Counted from the stretch's first letter, positions 34,093-44,112 are shown. The stretch is 64,000 bases of DNA from Oncomelania hupensis (GCA_036898135.1 CM072516.1:25431744-25495743), one strand, 5' to 3'. Notes: generated by a model not told the origin, from the letters alone. Program-made: numbers and translations.

Positions 34093-34239
34093 CGACAGTC
34101 TGACGAGCCACATTTTGACTTAGCAGATGAAGTTACCATTCCAAGAGAGAAGGACTAAGAAGAAGGGAAAGGAGGACGAGACAGATAAAGAAGGAAGGAC
34201 TAGAAGGAGAAGTCGGAGAAGGAGGAACGAGACTTATGA

Positions 34240-34355
34240 TACAAGGTAAACGGATCCGTCGTTGTTATTTGCGAGGGCAGTGCGACTGGGTCGCGGTTAA
34301 TTAGTAGCCCGTTTCCTATGCCGAAAGTCACGGGTGCGATTCCCGCAGGGAGAGA
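34240..34355 (+). repeat. tRNA-like SINE fragment
   Basis: A head with a T-arm-like CACGGGTGCGATTCCCGC and TTTCCTATGCCGA resembles the sequence at 52486-52566 (minus strand). The GTTGTTATTTGCGAGGGCAG part is shared with 38728-38755. Confidence 0.5.
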
Positions 34356-34530
34356 TGGGGGGAGGGGAAAAGTGCGAAGGGGCACCTGGAGGATGGAGGA
34401 AGGAGGGGCGACGGCGGGGGGTGGAGGAGTGGAGGGGTAGCGTGGGGGTGGGGTGGCGAACTTACATGACATAGGGTCAAGATTATTCAGGTCACAGAAG
34501 GTTACCGCCAGGTGCTCCGGTGCATCAATC
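34356..34530. other. G-rich spacer
   Basis: Purine-rich GGAGG sequence with no ORF of note. Confidence 0.4.
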
Positions 34531-36095
34531 TCTATATAGAAGCTTATTTTCTAAATAATCATTTGTTTACAAACGACGTAAGATTTCTGTAAATAATATA
34601 TTTTCTCCATAAAGAACTTATTACTTACCTAAACTATATATTATTTAGGTAAATAAATCCGAATATAGGTAAATAAGGCATTGTTATGAATAAGGAATTA
34701 TTTACTTATATGATGCAGTCTTATTTAGCAGATTGTGCTATATAATGTATTATTTAGAAATGTTTATAAATAATGAGTTGTTTACCTATATAATGCATAT
34801 TTAGCAGGATTCGCTAAATAATGTGTTATTTAGAAGATGTTGTTAAATAATGCATTATTTACGTAAACAATTCATTATTTAGGGACTGAACTTTTCATTT
34901 TTGGGGATTCGCAGATACAGGTTGTATTACTGTGAGATTGTAGAAGAAAAGAAAAATAAAGCCAAACAAGTCGTATACAAGTTTCCAAATTTTCGCCTTT
35001 TTTCATTCCAGGCTTCCTCAGGGTTAAACGTTACTTTTCTGCGAATCCATCATGATTTACTGTGAAACTGTCTTTAGTGATAAAGAAATTTACAAAATCG
35101 TTATTTCACGCTGTTTTGCGATTTAAAACGAGGTAATTGCTTTATTCCACTTTTTTTTGTTTAATCTGTTTGCAACAATATTAATATAGGAAACTGCAAC
35201 GGTAACGGCTTCGGAAAAGAGGAATCCATCATTATTTCTGCATTGGCGGGACTGCCGTCAGAGTAAATCCGCCATATTTCTTATCAGTCAGACCCGCAAA
35301 TCTCTGGTAGTTTCGAATAAGGTGAAACTTTCTGTTTGAAATTAAAACATAATTCAACTCAAAGGAACAAACATAAATACTGTCTCAACACAGTTTTGGG
35401 GGTAAATAATAACATACAGTGGTGTGCATAAGTTTGGAACCACTTGCGACTTTTGCATTTTTTTCAAAAAGAAAGTAAGCGTATACTTTTCTCTTCTGAT
35501 GGAGATACTAAAAACACTAAACACTTCCGCATAAAACTGACCTTGACCTTTCTTTTGTGTTCGGGAGGTTACAGACGTTTTATCTTCAAATTTGTGGAGT
35601 GATTTATGTTGCAAAATAAATAATTAACACAAATTTTGGAAACACAATCTTTGTAAAAATCTTGCATTTATTTATAGAAAGCAGTTAAATTATAAAAACT
35701 AAGTTTTTAAGCGAATCATGGAATCCCCTAAATAATGAAAATAGCAGTCCCTAAACAATGAATTGTTTACATAAATAATGCATTATTTAGCATCTTCTAA
35801 ATACTACATTATTAAGGAAATTCTGCTAAGCATTGTATTATATAGGTAAACAAATCTAGAAATATTTCTGAATGATACATTATTTTTATAGAATCTGCTA
35901 AACAATTCAATATATAGGTAAATAATTCCCTAATTCATGAATTTCCTTATTTACCTATATCATGATTTATTTACCTAAACAAAGTATTGTTTAGATAAAT
36001 AATAATTTTTTTACCGATAAAATATATTATTTAAAAAAATCATTCATTGTTTGTAAACAAATAATTATCAATTTTAGAAAATATGCTTCTATATA
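34531..36095. mobile_element. Fold-back element with arms of about 360 bp built from TAAATAATGCATTATTTA units
   Basis: The left arm (34531-34890) and right arm (35725-36095) are inverted copies along their whole length, beginning CTATATAGAAGC and GCTTCTATATA. The arms consist of repeated TTATTTAG, TAGGTAAATAA and AAATAATGCATTATTTA blocks. The centre (34891-35724) is unrelated. It includes a Tc1-like CAGTGGTGTGCATAAGTTTG near 35418 and an 86-codon minus-strand frame without a known domain. No transposase is present. Confidence 0.8.
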
Positions 36096-36267
36096 AAAAG
36101 TATTTAGCTGACCATGGAAAAAAAAACTACGAAAAAAATAGGACATAAATATTTTACAAAGAAAATTTCATATTAGCCAACCTAAACTTTGGCAAATAAT
36201 TTTTGATTTTCCTTTCCATCTTCTAATAACGATGTCCTTGCATTTTACACACCATGTTTGAGAAATG
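36096..36267. other. AT-rich spacer
   Basis: Nothing recognised. Confidence 0.4.
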
Positions 36268-36281
36268 TATGAAGAGTTGTG

Positions 36282-36572
36282 GGGTGTCGGATAGCGCAGT
36301 GGTTGGAGCACTCGCTATTGTGTCGCAAGTTAAGCACCGTCCAGTGCGGTTAACACTTGGATGGGTGACCGCAAAACGTGAAGCGACAAATAACGCCCCC
36401 AGTTGACTCAACTGTGACTGAGTACCTACTCTCTTAAGGGTGAGGAAGGTAAAGCAGCGAGGGAGAGAGATGGGCATCACCCTCATAACGCTGGCCCAAG
36501 ATAAGTGTGATCTCCAACATCACGCTCCCCTACGGCCACAAGGCTATGGGACTACCTTTTACCTTACCTTTT
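36282..36572 (+). mobile_element. tRNA/5S rRNA chimeric SINE, second copy
   Basis: It starts GGGTGTCGGATAGCGCAGTGG (tRNA-like, with A box). It then has TTAAGCACCGTC and GGTTAACACTTGGATGGGTG with ACCGC, matching the 5S rRNA A box to C box region. The body is the same as at 27915-28208, with a TTTTACCTTACC tail. It is flanked by a 14-bp target duplication TATGAAGAGTTGTG (36268-36281 and 36573-36586). Confidence 0.92.
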
Positions 36573-36644
36573 TATGAAGAGTTGTGTTCATCGTGTATGT
36601 GAGAGTGCGAAACATGATTGTGAGCGCTTACGTTGGTAGCTCGA

Positions 36645-36682
36645 ATATCATCATCATCATCATCAGCAGCAGCAGCAGCATT

Positions 36683-36758
<76 letters not shown>

Positions 36759-36783
36759 CGTTTTTCTTCTTCTTCTTCTTCTT

Positions 36784-36845
<62 letters not shown>

Positions 36846-36854
36846 TAGTACTGT

Positions 36855-36904
<50 letters not shown>

Positions 36905-36950
36905 CTAGTAGTAGTAGTAGTAGTAGTAGTAGTAACAACAACAACGAATG
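36645..36950. repeat. Compound ATC, CTT, ATT and AGT microsatellite
   Basis: ATC (36646-36758, with an AGC interruption), CTT (36766-36813), ATT (36814-36845) and AGT (36857-36934) follow one another. All frames here are artefacts. Confidence 0.95.
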
Positions 36951-37184
36951 AATGAACATTGAGGTTTAACGTCTACACCCACCATTGGCGATATGGCAGA
37001 CGGGGATAACCATCCCAGGCAAAAGAGGGGTAAGGACCTGAATCAACACTGAACCACCAAAGCAATCATACTGCTAAAATGGACAGTAAAAATGGCCACA
37101 TGTTATATCGCCCAACACGGGATTCGAACCTGGGTCATCGGTGTGCCAGGCGAACGCTCTACCAATTGAGTTACGGCGGTGGGC
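36951..37184 (-). mobile_element. Third tRNA-derived SINE family
   Basis: On the minus strand a tRNA-like head begins near 37184. It has A box TAACTCAATTGG, an anticodon-loop region CTGGCAC and B box GGTTCGAATCC. The tail reads ACGTTAAACCTCAATG followed by (TTCA)n. The Harbinger copy begins directly at its 5' end. Confidence 0.75.
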
Positions 37185-37419
37185 CTGGGGTCGAATTCAT
37201 GACCCGTTAAATTATAGGCGATGGTTAACGTTACCAACATTGGTTTTGTAACCAACAATGGTATCGTTAACCATCGTTTAGCAGATCGCTATTCATGAGC
37301 GAGTGTCCACCCATTGGTACGTAACCAAGGCTATTTTGGGGCTGTGCGGGAATATCCGTAAGGGGGCATAATTCAAGCAGCTGTTTTCCTTCTTTCGTCA
37401 ACAAAATAGGCCTATAAAA

Positions 37420-37808
37420 ATGGCTGTGGCAATGGCAAAGAGAAAAGCAATTTTTTCGTACACTGAAACTAATGTTCTCCTTGAGAACGTTATAGAATTT
37501 AAACATATACTGATGGCAAGTTTATCAACTGATGTCACGAACCGCCTAAAAAACGACTGCTGGAAAAAAATCGCCGAAAGAGTGAGTGCAGTTGAGTTGG
37601 TGGTGCGAAGCGAACAGCCGAAGACGTGAGGGAGAAGTTTTATAACCTTAAAAAAGACCATCGGAATCGTGCAGCCGCACGATTAAAGTCTGGCAATGGT
37701 GGCGTGATTAGCAAGCCTACCGACAGCATGCTGGATATCATAGTGAGCAAGGAGAGCGAGCTTTTTGTTGGGGTGAAAGGAGAGAAATCACTTTTGATGA
37801 CTTTGTAG
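37420..37808 (+). pseudogene. Harbinger accessory Myb/SANT-like protein, frameshifted
   Basis: Frame 37420-37629 encodes KRKAIFSYTETNVLLENV and CWKKIAERV. The later frame 37626-37808 encodes REKFYNLKKDHRNRAAARL. Together they resemble the trihelix/Myb-like DNA-binding protein that Harbinger elements encode beside their transposase. The protein probably brings the transposase to the TIRs and the nucleus. A 5-bp direct duplication (GAGTT, near 37594) breaks the frame here. The second copy lacks this lesion but has another. Confidence 0.75.
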
Positions 37809-38015
37809 TTTGTAATGTTAGGCCTTCATTTTGTTTTTAGACTGAGGTGTCAATTTCTGCCGTTTCTGGGTAGTTTGGAACTTGAAATGTTGTCTTTATT
37901 TCGTAGGGTTGCATTACCCTACGAGTATAAACTATACAGATACACAATAAGCCTACACATCACCAGTCAAAATCCAACAACAATATTTTAATAATAATAA
38001 TATTAACCCGTTTTA

Positions 38016-38303
38016 TTAATATGACAGATTATTAAAGGTGCCAGAGGCATAAAAACAAAGAGTGAGACACACATGTAAAAGTGGTGACAAAACGCCTTGC
38101 CGATCACACAGTTTCATTCTGTCTACCGCGTTCGTTAACGTGATGATATCATGCCGACGAAAACGAAATTTTGATACCAGTTCCACATCATCAAATTTGT
38201 CAAGTGGATTACTTCTGTCGCGAAATACTCTCTCTCTCCTCGGAGCTCGTCTCTGTCGAAGTTGCCACCAAACGATGGCCGCCATTTTTAACCAGTGTTC
38301 CAT
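38016..38303 (-). pseudogene. HARBI1-type transposase, N-terminal fragment
   Basis: The 95-residue frame has RRERVFRDRSNPLDKFDDVE and KFRFRRHDI, followed by LSPLLHVCLTLCFYASGTF. These are the N-terminal helical region of PIF/Harbinger transposases. The sequence ends right where the DDE nuclease domain should begin. The element therefore cannot make an active transposase and depends on an autonomous relative. Confidence 0.85.
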
Positions 38304-38463
38304 TGGTTATCGGGTGGTCCTCCCTCCGTTAAAATAACCATGGTTAGCAACCGTCGTTAACTCTGCTAAGGCCTCATGAATTTAAAATTTCCAGCTTAAC
38401 CAACGTCGTTAATTTTACCAACATTGGTTAAGCCTTAACCAACGGTCATGAATACCACCCCTG

Positions 38464-39189
38464 AACAACAACAACAACAATGCGTTGCTGATGAACAGCG
38501 ATCGGTGAGAGGGAGAAGACGGGTGGGTCGGTGAGTAAGTGGGTTATTCTTTGAGGAAGGCAGGGGGTGCAATTTTATTTGTGTCTATTCAGTTTCGTGT
38601 AGTCTAATTTCCCCATGAAGTCCAAAGGCTGTGAACATACGACTAACAGAATCGAGGAAGAGGACCAATAGCAGTAGGAGGAGAAAGTTAGAGGAGATAG
38701 ACAGACTATAGAAGGAAGGATAAACAGATTAGTGATCGTTGTTTGCGAGGACAGCGCGACTCTAAGGTCTTGATGAATGGTATGGCTAATACAAAGGGAG
38801 CTGAGGCGGAGAAGGGGGTGCGCCGTGATTCTGACCACAAGCATTAAACCAGCATCAGGAGATAACACTGGCAACGACAATAATGACAGACACAGGTGAA
38901 GGAAGAGGAAGAAGAAGAAGAAGAAGAATGATGATGATGAGGATGAGGATGAAGAGGAGAAGGACAAACCTTTAGAAGAGAGCATAAATCGAGGTCTAGT
39001 CTATTCATGCTGTCACGAAGTGAATTGGTATATTTACATTTGTGTATATATCACGTGTTTGTAGAGTTAGTAAAGTGACGGCTGTTGACATAGGCACGTG
39101 GCGTATGTATTCGCTTTGCGTTGGTACTATATTTCCTAGTTCATAAATAATTTGGTGATGAGACTCGGCTATATAAAGACTGTTTGGAG
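38464..39189. other. No gene; short GAA/GAT repeat near 38910
   Basis: GAA/GAT units lie at 38899-38950. CGAGGTCTAGTCTAT (38989-39003) is shared with the long SINE at 61.8 kb. From 39012 an LTR-like start TGTCACGAA and a TATATAAAG (39171) resemble a promoter region. No ORF is supported. Confidence 0.4.
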
Positions 39190-39204
39190 AACAATAGGCG
39201 AGGG

Positions 39205-39485
39205 GGCCGGGTAGCTCAGTTAAAATTGATTTTAATTTTTATTAAGTCTCCTCTCTGAAAATCCTAATCGGGAAGAGAGGGGACTATAAACTGATACACA
39301 TAGCTCAGTTGGTAAGAGCATCTTGCTAGTAACCGAAAGGTCGCTGGTTCGAATCCCGGATTGGTCAACGTGTGATCATATTATTTTCCCCTTTACCAAC
39401 AACTGGCCCGCTGGTGTCAGTATAAATCGGTCCAGTAGTCACCTATATGCGAAAGTGTCGTGTGACTATAATCTACATACAAACA
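39205..39485 (+). mobile_element. tRNA-derived SINE, copy 4, with an internal 79-bp insertion
   Basis: This is the same SINE family as 7607, with A and B boxes and tail. It is flanked by a 12-bp target duplication AACAATAGGCGA (39190-39201 and 39486-39497). A separate 79-bp sequence interrupts its A box. Confidence 0.92.
39222..39300 (-). mobile_element. 79-bp hairpin-forming insertion with a 10-bp target duplication
   Basis: It is flanked by TAGCTCAGTT at 39212-39221 and 39301-39310. On the minus strand it contains GTCCCCTCTCT and AGAGAGGAGAC as an 11-bp stem, then AATAAAAATTAAAATC at the 3' end. It looks like a very short retro-inserted RNA. I do not recognise the source. Confidence 0.6.
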
Positions 39486-39497
39486 AACAATAGGCGA

Positions 39498-39650
39498 TAG
39501 CAATGTGTCCGGTGACGTTAATTTACCTTAGCATAGCAATAGGCGACGTTCCCCTATAAGCTTACGTGTCCGGGGACGGTAATCTACCCACTGAGTAGGC
39601 GACGAAGTCCCCTATACGCTTATGTGTTCGGGTACGTTAATCTACTCAAC
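39498..39650 (+). repeat. Three tandem SINE 3'-tail units
   Basis: Three copies of a unit of about 50 bp: CCCCTATACGCTTATGTGTC, GGGGACGTTAATCTAC, then linker with TAGGCGAC. They resemble the end of the adjacent SINEs and the single units at 7155, 12100 and 53997. Confidence 0.7.
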
Positions 39651-39666
39651 GCATTAGGCTGTTGGT

Positions 39667-39860
39667 GGGGCCGAGTAGCTCAGTTGGTAGAGCGGCTTAC
39701 TAGTAACCGAAAGGTACCTGGTTCGAATCCCGGATTGGCCAACGTGTGACCATATTATTTTCCCCTTACCATCAACTGGTTCGCTGGTGTCAGAATATTG
39801 TGACCAGTAGTCGCCTATACGCTACGGTGTCGTGCGACTATAATCTACAATTACCAGTAG
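39667..39860 (+). mobile_element. tRNA-derived SINE, diverged copy 5
   Basis: GGGGCCGAGTAGCTCAGTTGG (A box) and GGTTCGAATCC (B box) are followed by the family body with about 15% differences and a GACTATAATCTACA end. It abuts the truncated RTE copy. Confidence 0.85.
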
Positions 39861-40675
39861 GCTGCACGATGTCCTCTTTACGCCATTGTGTGATACACGC
39901 CGATTGTTGTTCTGAACCAGTTACCGATGATGCTGTTGTGGAGGACTGCACTGTTAGCTTTGTCATACATGCTAATGTTAGGGCTGATGTACACTCTCAT
40001 GGTTGTCCACAGAGCTGCATGACAGACTCGGTCAAACGTTTTCTTGAAGTCTACAAACACATAGTATAAATGTTGGGGGTGCTGTAGGGGTTTCTCGCAG
40101 ATTATTCTGAGGTTGAAAATCTGCTCAGTGGTACTTCACCCTGTCCTGAATCCTGCTTGCTCTTCAGGTATGATTTGTTCAGCTTGGAGTTTCAACCTGT
40201 TGAGTAGTATTTTTAGGAGGAGTTTGCTGGGATGGCTTGTGAGGCTGATGGAGCGGTAGTTTTGACGCTCCTCAAGGTTACCCTTTTTGGGAAGAATGAT
40301 GACAAGCGTCCATTGTATAGGCATCTCCACACTTTGCCAGATCTTGTTACAGATAATGTCGAGGGAGTCAATCATCGCTTCTCTTTCTTGAAGCAATTCT
40401 GCGAGTATGTTATCCATTTCCGCTGACTTCTCCTTCTTCAGCAATTGCACTGCTGCCTTAACTTCTTCTCGGAGAACTGGGAGGATTTTTTTCTTCTCTG
40501 TTCTGTAGTGTAGTTATAAAGGTCAGAGTGGTACTCCTTCCATCTGTCCATGACTTCTTGTTCTTCTCAAAGGCTCAAGCCAGACTTGCTTTGGATCGTG
40601 GAGACCTTGGGCTGTTTAACATTTGTCAGCTGCTTCAAAGTCTGGTAGGTCTTCTTGCTGTTGTTCTTGTTCAGA

Positions 40676-41233
40676 GTATCTCATTATTAATGGTACAAAG
40701 GTAAGCTTCTGTTGGCTACCTTCACATTGTGGTTTTCTGTTTAATGATAGTGCGGACAAAGCAGCAAAGAAAGGAGCTAAAAATATCAATGCTCAGAGTA
40801 TTCAACTCAAAAAATCCCCTAAGGAAATTAAACGTATGATCGAAGAGAGGTCAACGAAACATGTTATATTTAATTCACTTTTTCCTTTAGACTGTAGACT
40901 TTCGAGAACAGTTTTTACTATGGCTAACAGAATAATGTTGAATGCCATAAAAACAAAGTTTTGTCCAGATGTCCATTGTGTATGCAATGAGACTTTTTCA
41001 TTATATCATTTACTTTTTGGTTGCCGTCATTTTCTGCCTCTAATAACTGTGCATCTGCATGACATAAAAACATTAGATGATATTAATTTTCATCAAAGTG
41101 CATTGTTAGCAAAACTTTTGATGGATTCTCCTGTGGCTAGATTTGTGTAAATAATTTTATTTTATTTATTTCCCCCCCCCCCTCTCCGTCTTATCATCTT
41201 TGGTGGAAAAGACGTAAATAAAACAACCAACCA
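40676..41233 (+). pseudogene. 5'-truncated LINE with RNase H domain
   Basis: The frame that ends at 41150 contains VSFCWLPSHCGFLFNDSADK, the C-terminal RNase H motif of I/Jockey-type LINE polyproteins. A C-terminal cysteine/histidine region follows (FCPDVHCVC, LYHLLFGCRHF). It ends in an A/C-rich tail. An 11-bp target duplication TCTTGTTCAGA (40665-40675 and 41234-41244) proves insertion into the RTE copy. The start of the apparent ORF at 40623 is RTE sequence in antisense and not part of the protein. Confidence 0.85.
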
Positions 41234-41991
41234 TCTTGTTCAGATTGTTCTCTCTATTTCCTGGAATTGATCTTTTATCCAGTTCTCCTTTGCTGTGCGC
41301 GTGCATTTTTGGATGTCACTGTTTATTTTTCGGTATGCATCAGCTCCCTGTGAGGTGTTTTTTTCCTTTTCATCTCTCTTCGTTTGCCACACTGGTCCAA
41401 AAGTCTAGGTGTGATCCACGGTTTCTTCTTTGGGCGGTGCTTGCCAAGGATATCAATGGCGGCATCTGTCACTGCTGAGTTGAAGGTGGTAATCATAGTG
41501 CTGACATCTACTTCATCAGCTCCCAAAATGAGCAGTGGTGCACATTTCTCTCCAATTGATGCTTGGAATATTTCTGCTACCTCAGGGTCTTGCAGTCTGT
41601 CCAGGTCGAACTTCAGCCTAATGCACGTCTCTTTGTTTACTCTCTTCAAGTGTAGTCGGAAAGACATCATCATAAAATCGTGGTCACTTCCGATGTTTGC
41701 ACCTAAAAAGGTGCGTGTCTTGCCAATGTTTACGCTTGATCTGAAGCGTTTCTTGACCACGATGTCGTCAATCTGGTTGTGATGCGCCCCGCTGGGGCTG
41801 TGACAGGTCCATCGTCTGCATTTTTTTTTGTGGGGACCAAGCGTGTTTCCCAGTATCAGATTGTTGTATCTGGCAAATTCCAAGAGTCTCAGACCTTTTT
41901 GATTTGTTACGTTGTTGCAGTGGTGGCTAAATGTATCTCCCCAGTTGTGGTGCACATCTTGGCCAACCTTGACACTCCAGTCGCCTTAAAC

Positions 41992-42398
41992 TATTACTTA
42001 GCTTAGCTAGTCATTGTTTATAAGGTCCAGCGGACTGTACAGAGCTGAATCAGGACCACAATTTGGTTGAAAGAGGACTCACCGGCCTCTTGATCCGTTT
42101 TAAAGATCTGCTGAAGCAATCCTAATGATAACACTGAAGTCACGGCACCAGCCGGTCACTTTACAATAAAGGCATCCCTTGCAGGGGACGCTGAGGCTAT
42201 ACTCTAACTTATCGAACCCCGTTTACAAAAACAAAATAGAATATAAATATCATAAAATATTAACAAAACACATAATATAAAATGCCTACATTGCTAAATA
42301 ATAATACCATAGAAAGCCCTATTGACCATTTGGCAGAAAGCGTCCACGATCCCCAAAGCTGATCCAAAAGACTCCATACACAGACGAGGAGTTTTTTA
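41992..42398 (-). repeat. GTCCAGCGGACT repeat inserted in the RTE copy
   Basis: The reverse complement of this stretch matches 60750-61165 over its length: GGATCAGCTT, GGACGCTTTCTGCC, AGTATAGCCTCAGCGTC, AAGTGACCGGCTGG and AGTCCGCTGGACC, in the same order. It encodes nothing visible. Together with 33361-33430 it defines a dispersed family with a defined 3' end. Confidence 0.8.
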
Positions 42399-42975
42399 GG
42401 GTCCTGACATTCCAGGTTCCTATGATGAAGTTGTCTCTCGTGCGGATCTGGCTAAGTTGTCCATCAGTAACCCACTTATCACCTCTGTTCTTGCGTCCAA
42501 GGGAAGGCGCGGTTCTCGGTGACTCGGGCGACAACCGATCCGGTATGGAGTGAGTGGTTCTATGCATCATACGGTGTGCCTTGGGCAAAAAAGACCTGAC
42601 GGGGCCCAATCCCCTCCAGGCTGTTGGCCACAGCCGAAATCCACGAGTACGGTGTGGCTCGCCTTGGCCCCGAGCTAGTTGTCGTTGAACCTATAGTAAC
42701 GTGAGGTTCCTCCGCCCTGGCCGGTGACCTGTGTATAAGACTTTAGCCCAGTGATGCATCGAAAAAGAGATCCGTAGGATCTCATCTTTGATATGATGAT
42801 GATGATCATTATTGTCAGGGTGGCGACGTGGTGATCGTCCTTAACGCTGATGCAATAGGACGTTAAGCTTCGTTGTTCCTCCTCCGTGCTGACATCACCC
42901 CTTTTTTAGTCGCCTCCTACGACACGCCTGGACACGTTGGGTCTATTCTATTCAGTGCCCGAACCCACAGGGCAC

Positions 42976-43105
42976 GACAGCACTATACACGTTAAGATAT
43001 TATCCTATACTATGCACACTCTTCCATAGCCAACAAACACACATTTATGACTCAAACAGGCAATGAGATCACTACTAGAAGACGGAAAGCCATTGGTTTC
43101 GTATT
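42976..43105. other. Spacer
   Basis: Nothing recognised. Confidence 0.4.
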
Positions 43106-43109
43106 TTTG

Positions 43110-43211
43110 AAGAAGAAGAAGAAGAAGAAGAAGAAGAAGAAGAAGAAGAAGAAGAAGAAGAAGAAGAAGAAGAAGAAGAAGAAGAAGAAGAAGAAGAAGA
43201 AGAAGAAGAAG

Positions 43212-43258
<47 letters not shown>

Positions 43259-43260
43259 CC
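43110..43260. repeat. (GAA)n then (CAA)n
   Basis: GAA units at 43111-43212 and AAC units at 43213-43259. Poly-Lys and poly-Asn frames are artefacts. Confidence 0.95.
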
Positions 43261-43389
43261 CAAAAAAGTCCATACGAACAAGTAAATTGAAAAAAAAACC
43301 CAGCTGGAAGAAAGACAGACGGAGGCGTCACAGCGTTTGCACAGGAATGCGAAAAAGAGATTAATCCCTAGAGCTTTGATCGGGGCGAG

Positions 43390-43487
43390 TAAAGAAGAAG
43401 AAGAAAAACAAAGAAGTAGAAGAAGAAGAAGAAGAAGAAGAAGAAGAAGAAGAAGAAGAAGAAGAAGAAGAAGAAGAAGAAGAAGAA

Positions 43488-43571
<84 letters not shown>

Positions 43572-43590
43572 AAAGAAGAAGAAGAAGATA
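43390..43590. repeat. (GAA)n then (GAT)n
   Basis: GAA to about 43488, then GAT to about 43570. Confidence 0.95.
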
Positions 43591-44020
43591 AACACAGAAG
43601 GAAAGACGACAACAACGACGACCAAGGTGATGATATAGTTTACTACTATTACTATACTATAAGGTATATCGTGCCGTGGTCTTCCTATCTATTCATTCAT
43701 CTATACCCTTCGATCTACGTAGTAGTATTTAGTTCAAACAAGGTTGTCATAATATATTGTAATTATTGTGTTGCGCACTCTTAAAAAAAAGATATGTGTA
43801 ACTATGTGTGTGTGTTTGTGTATGTGTGTACGTGTATGTGTGCGTGTTGTGACGAATTTCATGCTGTTGTTTGTTTGGGCTCTTAAAAAATCCGACTCAA
43901 AGACATTGGTTTTTGCGGTTGCTAGACAGACGGACGCTCCAGAAAATGGACACCTCCGGCTTTGTTAAAAGACCGGAAGAACTCTCCCTTTAAACAAAAA
44001 TAAAATCCCACCCTCCGTCC
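43591..44020. other. No gene
   Basis: It contains a GTGTGT-rich patch (43805-43850) and no supported ORF. Confidence 0.45.
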
Positions 44021-44021
44021 T

Positions 44022-44025
<4 letters not shown>

Positions 44026-44111
<86 letters not shown>

Positions 44112-44112
44112 T
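44026..44112. repeat. (CT)n microsatellite
   Basis: About 40 CT units. Confidence 0.95.

Larger units (their letters stand above)
37188..38460. mobile_element. Harbinger-like DNA transposon, deletion derivative 1
   Basis: The ends are inverted (GGGTCGAATTCATGACC versus GGGTGGTATTCATGACC in reverse complement) and are flanked by CTG at 37185-37187 and 38461-38463. CWG duplications are known for some Harbinger families. Inside are two convergent coding remnants: a Myb/SANT-like DNA-binding protein on the plus strand and the N-terminus of a HARBI1-type transposase on the minus strand. The DDE core is missing. A copy at 57729-59000 has the same structure. Confidence 0.88.
39895..42975 (-). mobile_element. 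RTE-like LINE copy, 3'-truncated and interrupted twice
   Basis: On the minus strand it starts near 42975 (5' UTR shared with 24.66 kb). It carries the ORF N-terminus (42609-42399, up to GTWNVRTL), then the endonuclease (41990-41323) and RT pieces (40450-39895, up to the GNWFRTTIGV block). It is broken by a repeat at 41992-42398, which replaces about 140 codons, and by an unrelated LINE fragment at 40676-41233. Several frameshifts make it a pseudogene. Confidence 0.88.

Noticed and set aside
35416..35640. Tc1/mariner element
   Set aside because: One Tc1-like end (CAGTGGTGTGCATAAGTTTG) is visible, but I could not find a matching opposite end or a transposase.
36310..36370. 5S rRNA gene
   Set aside because: Only the internal control region is 5S-like. 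The 5' part is tRNA-like and the 3' part of 5S is absent.
37095..37184. tRNA gene on the minus strand
   Set aside because: The acceptor stem is not convincing, and a retroposon-like tail follows at a constant distance. A SINE head is more likely.
39878..40069. Plus-strand frame 39746-40069 as a gene
   Set aside because: It is antisense to the RTE-like RT fragment and starts in the SINE body.
43047..43625. Long Lys-, Leu-, Ser- and Asn-rich open frames
   Set aside because: They are direct translations of GAA, CAA and GAT repeats in all frames and have no non-repeat core.
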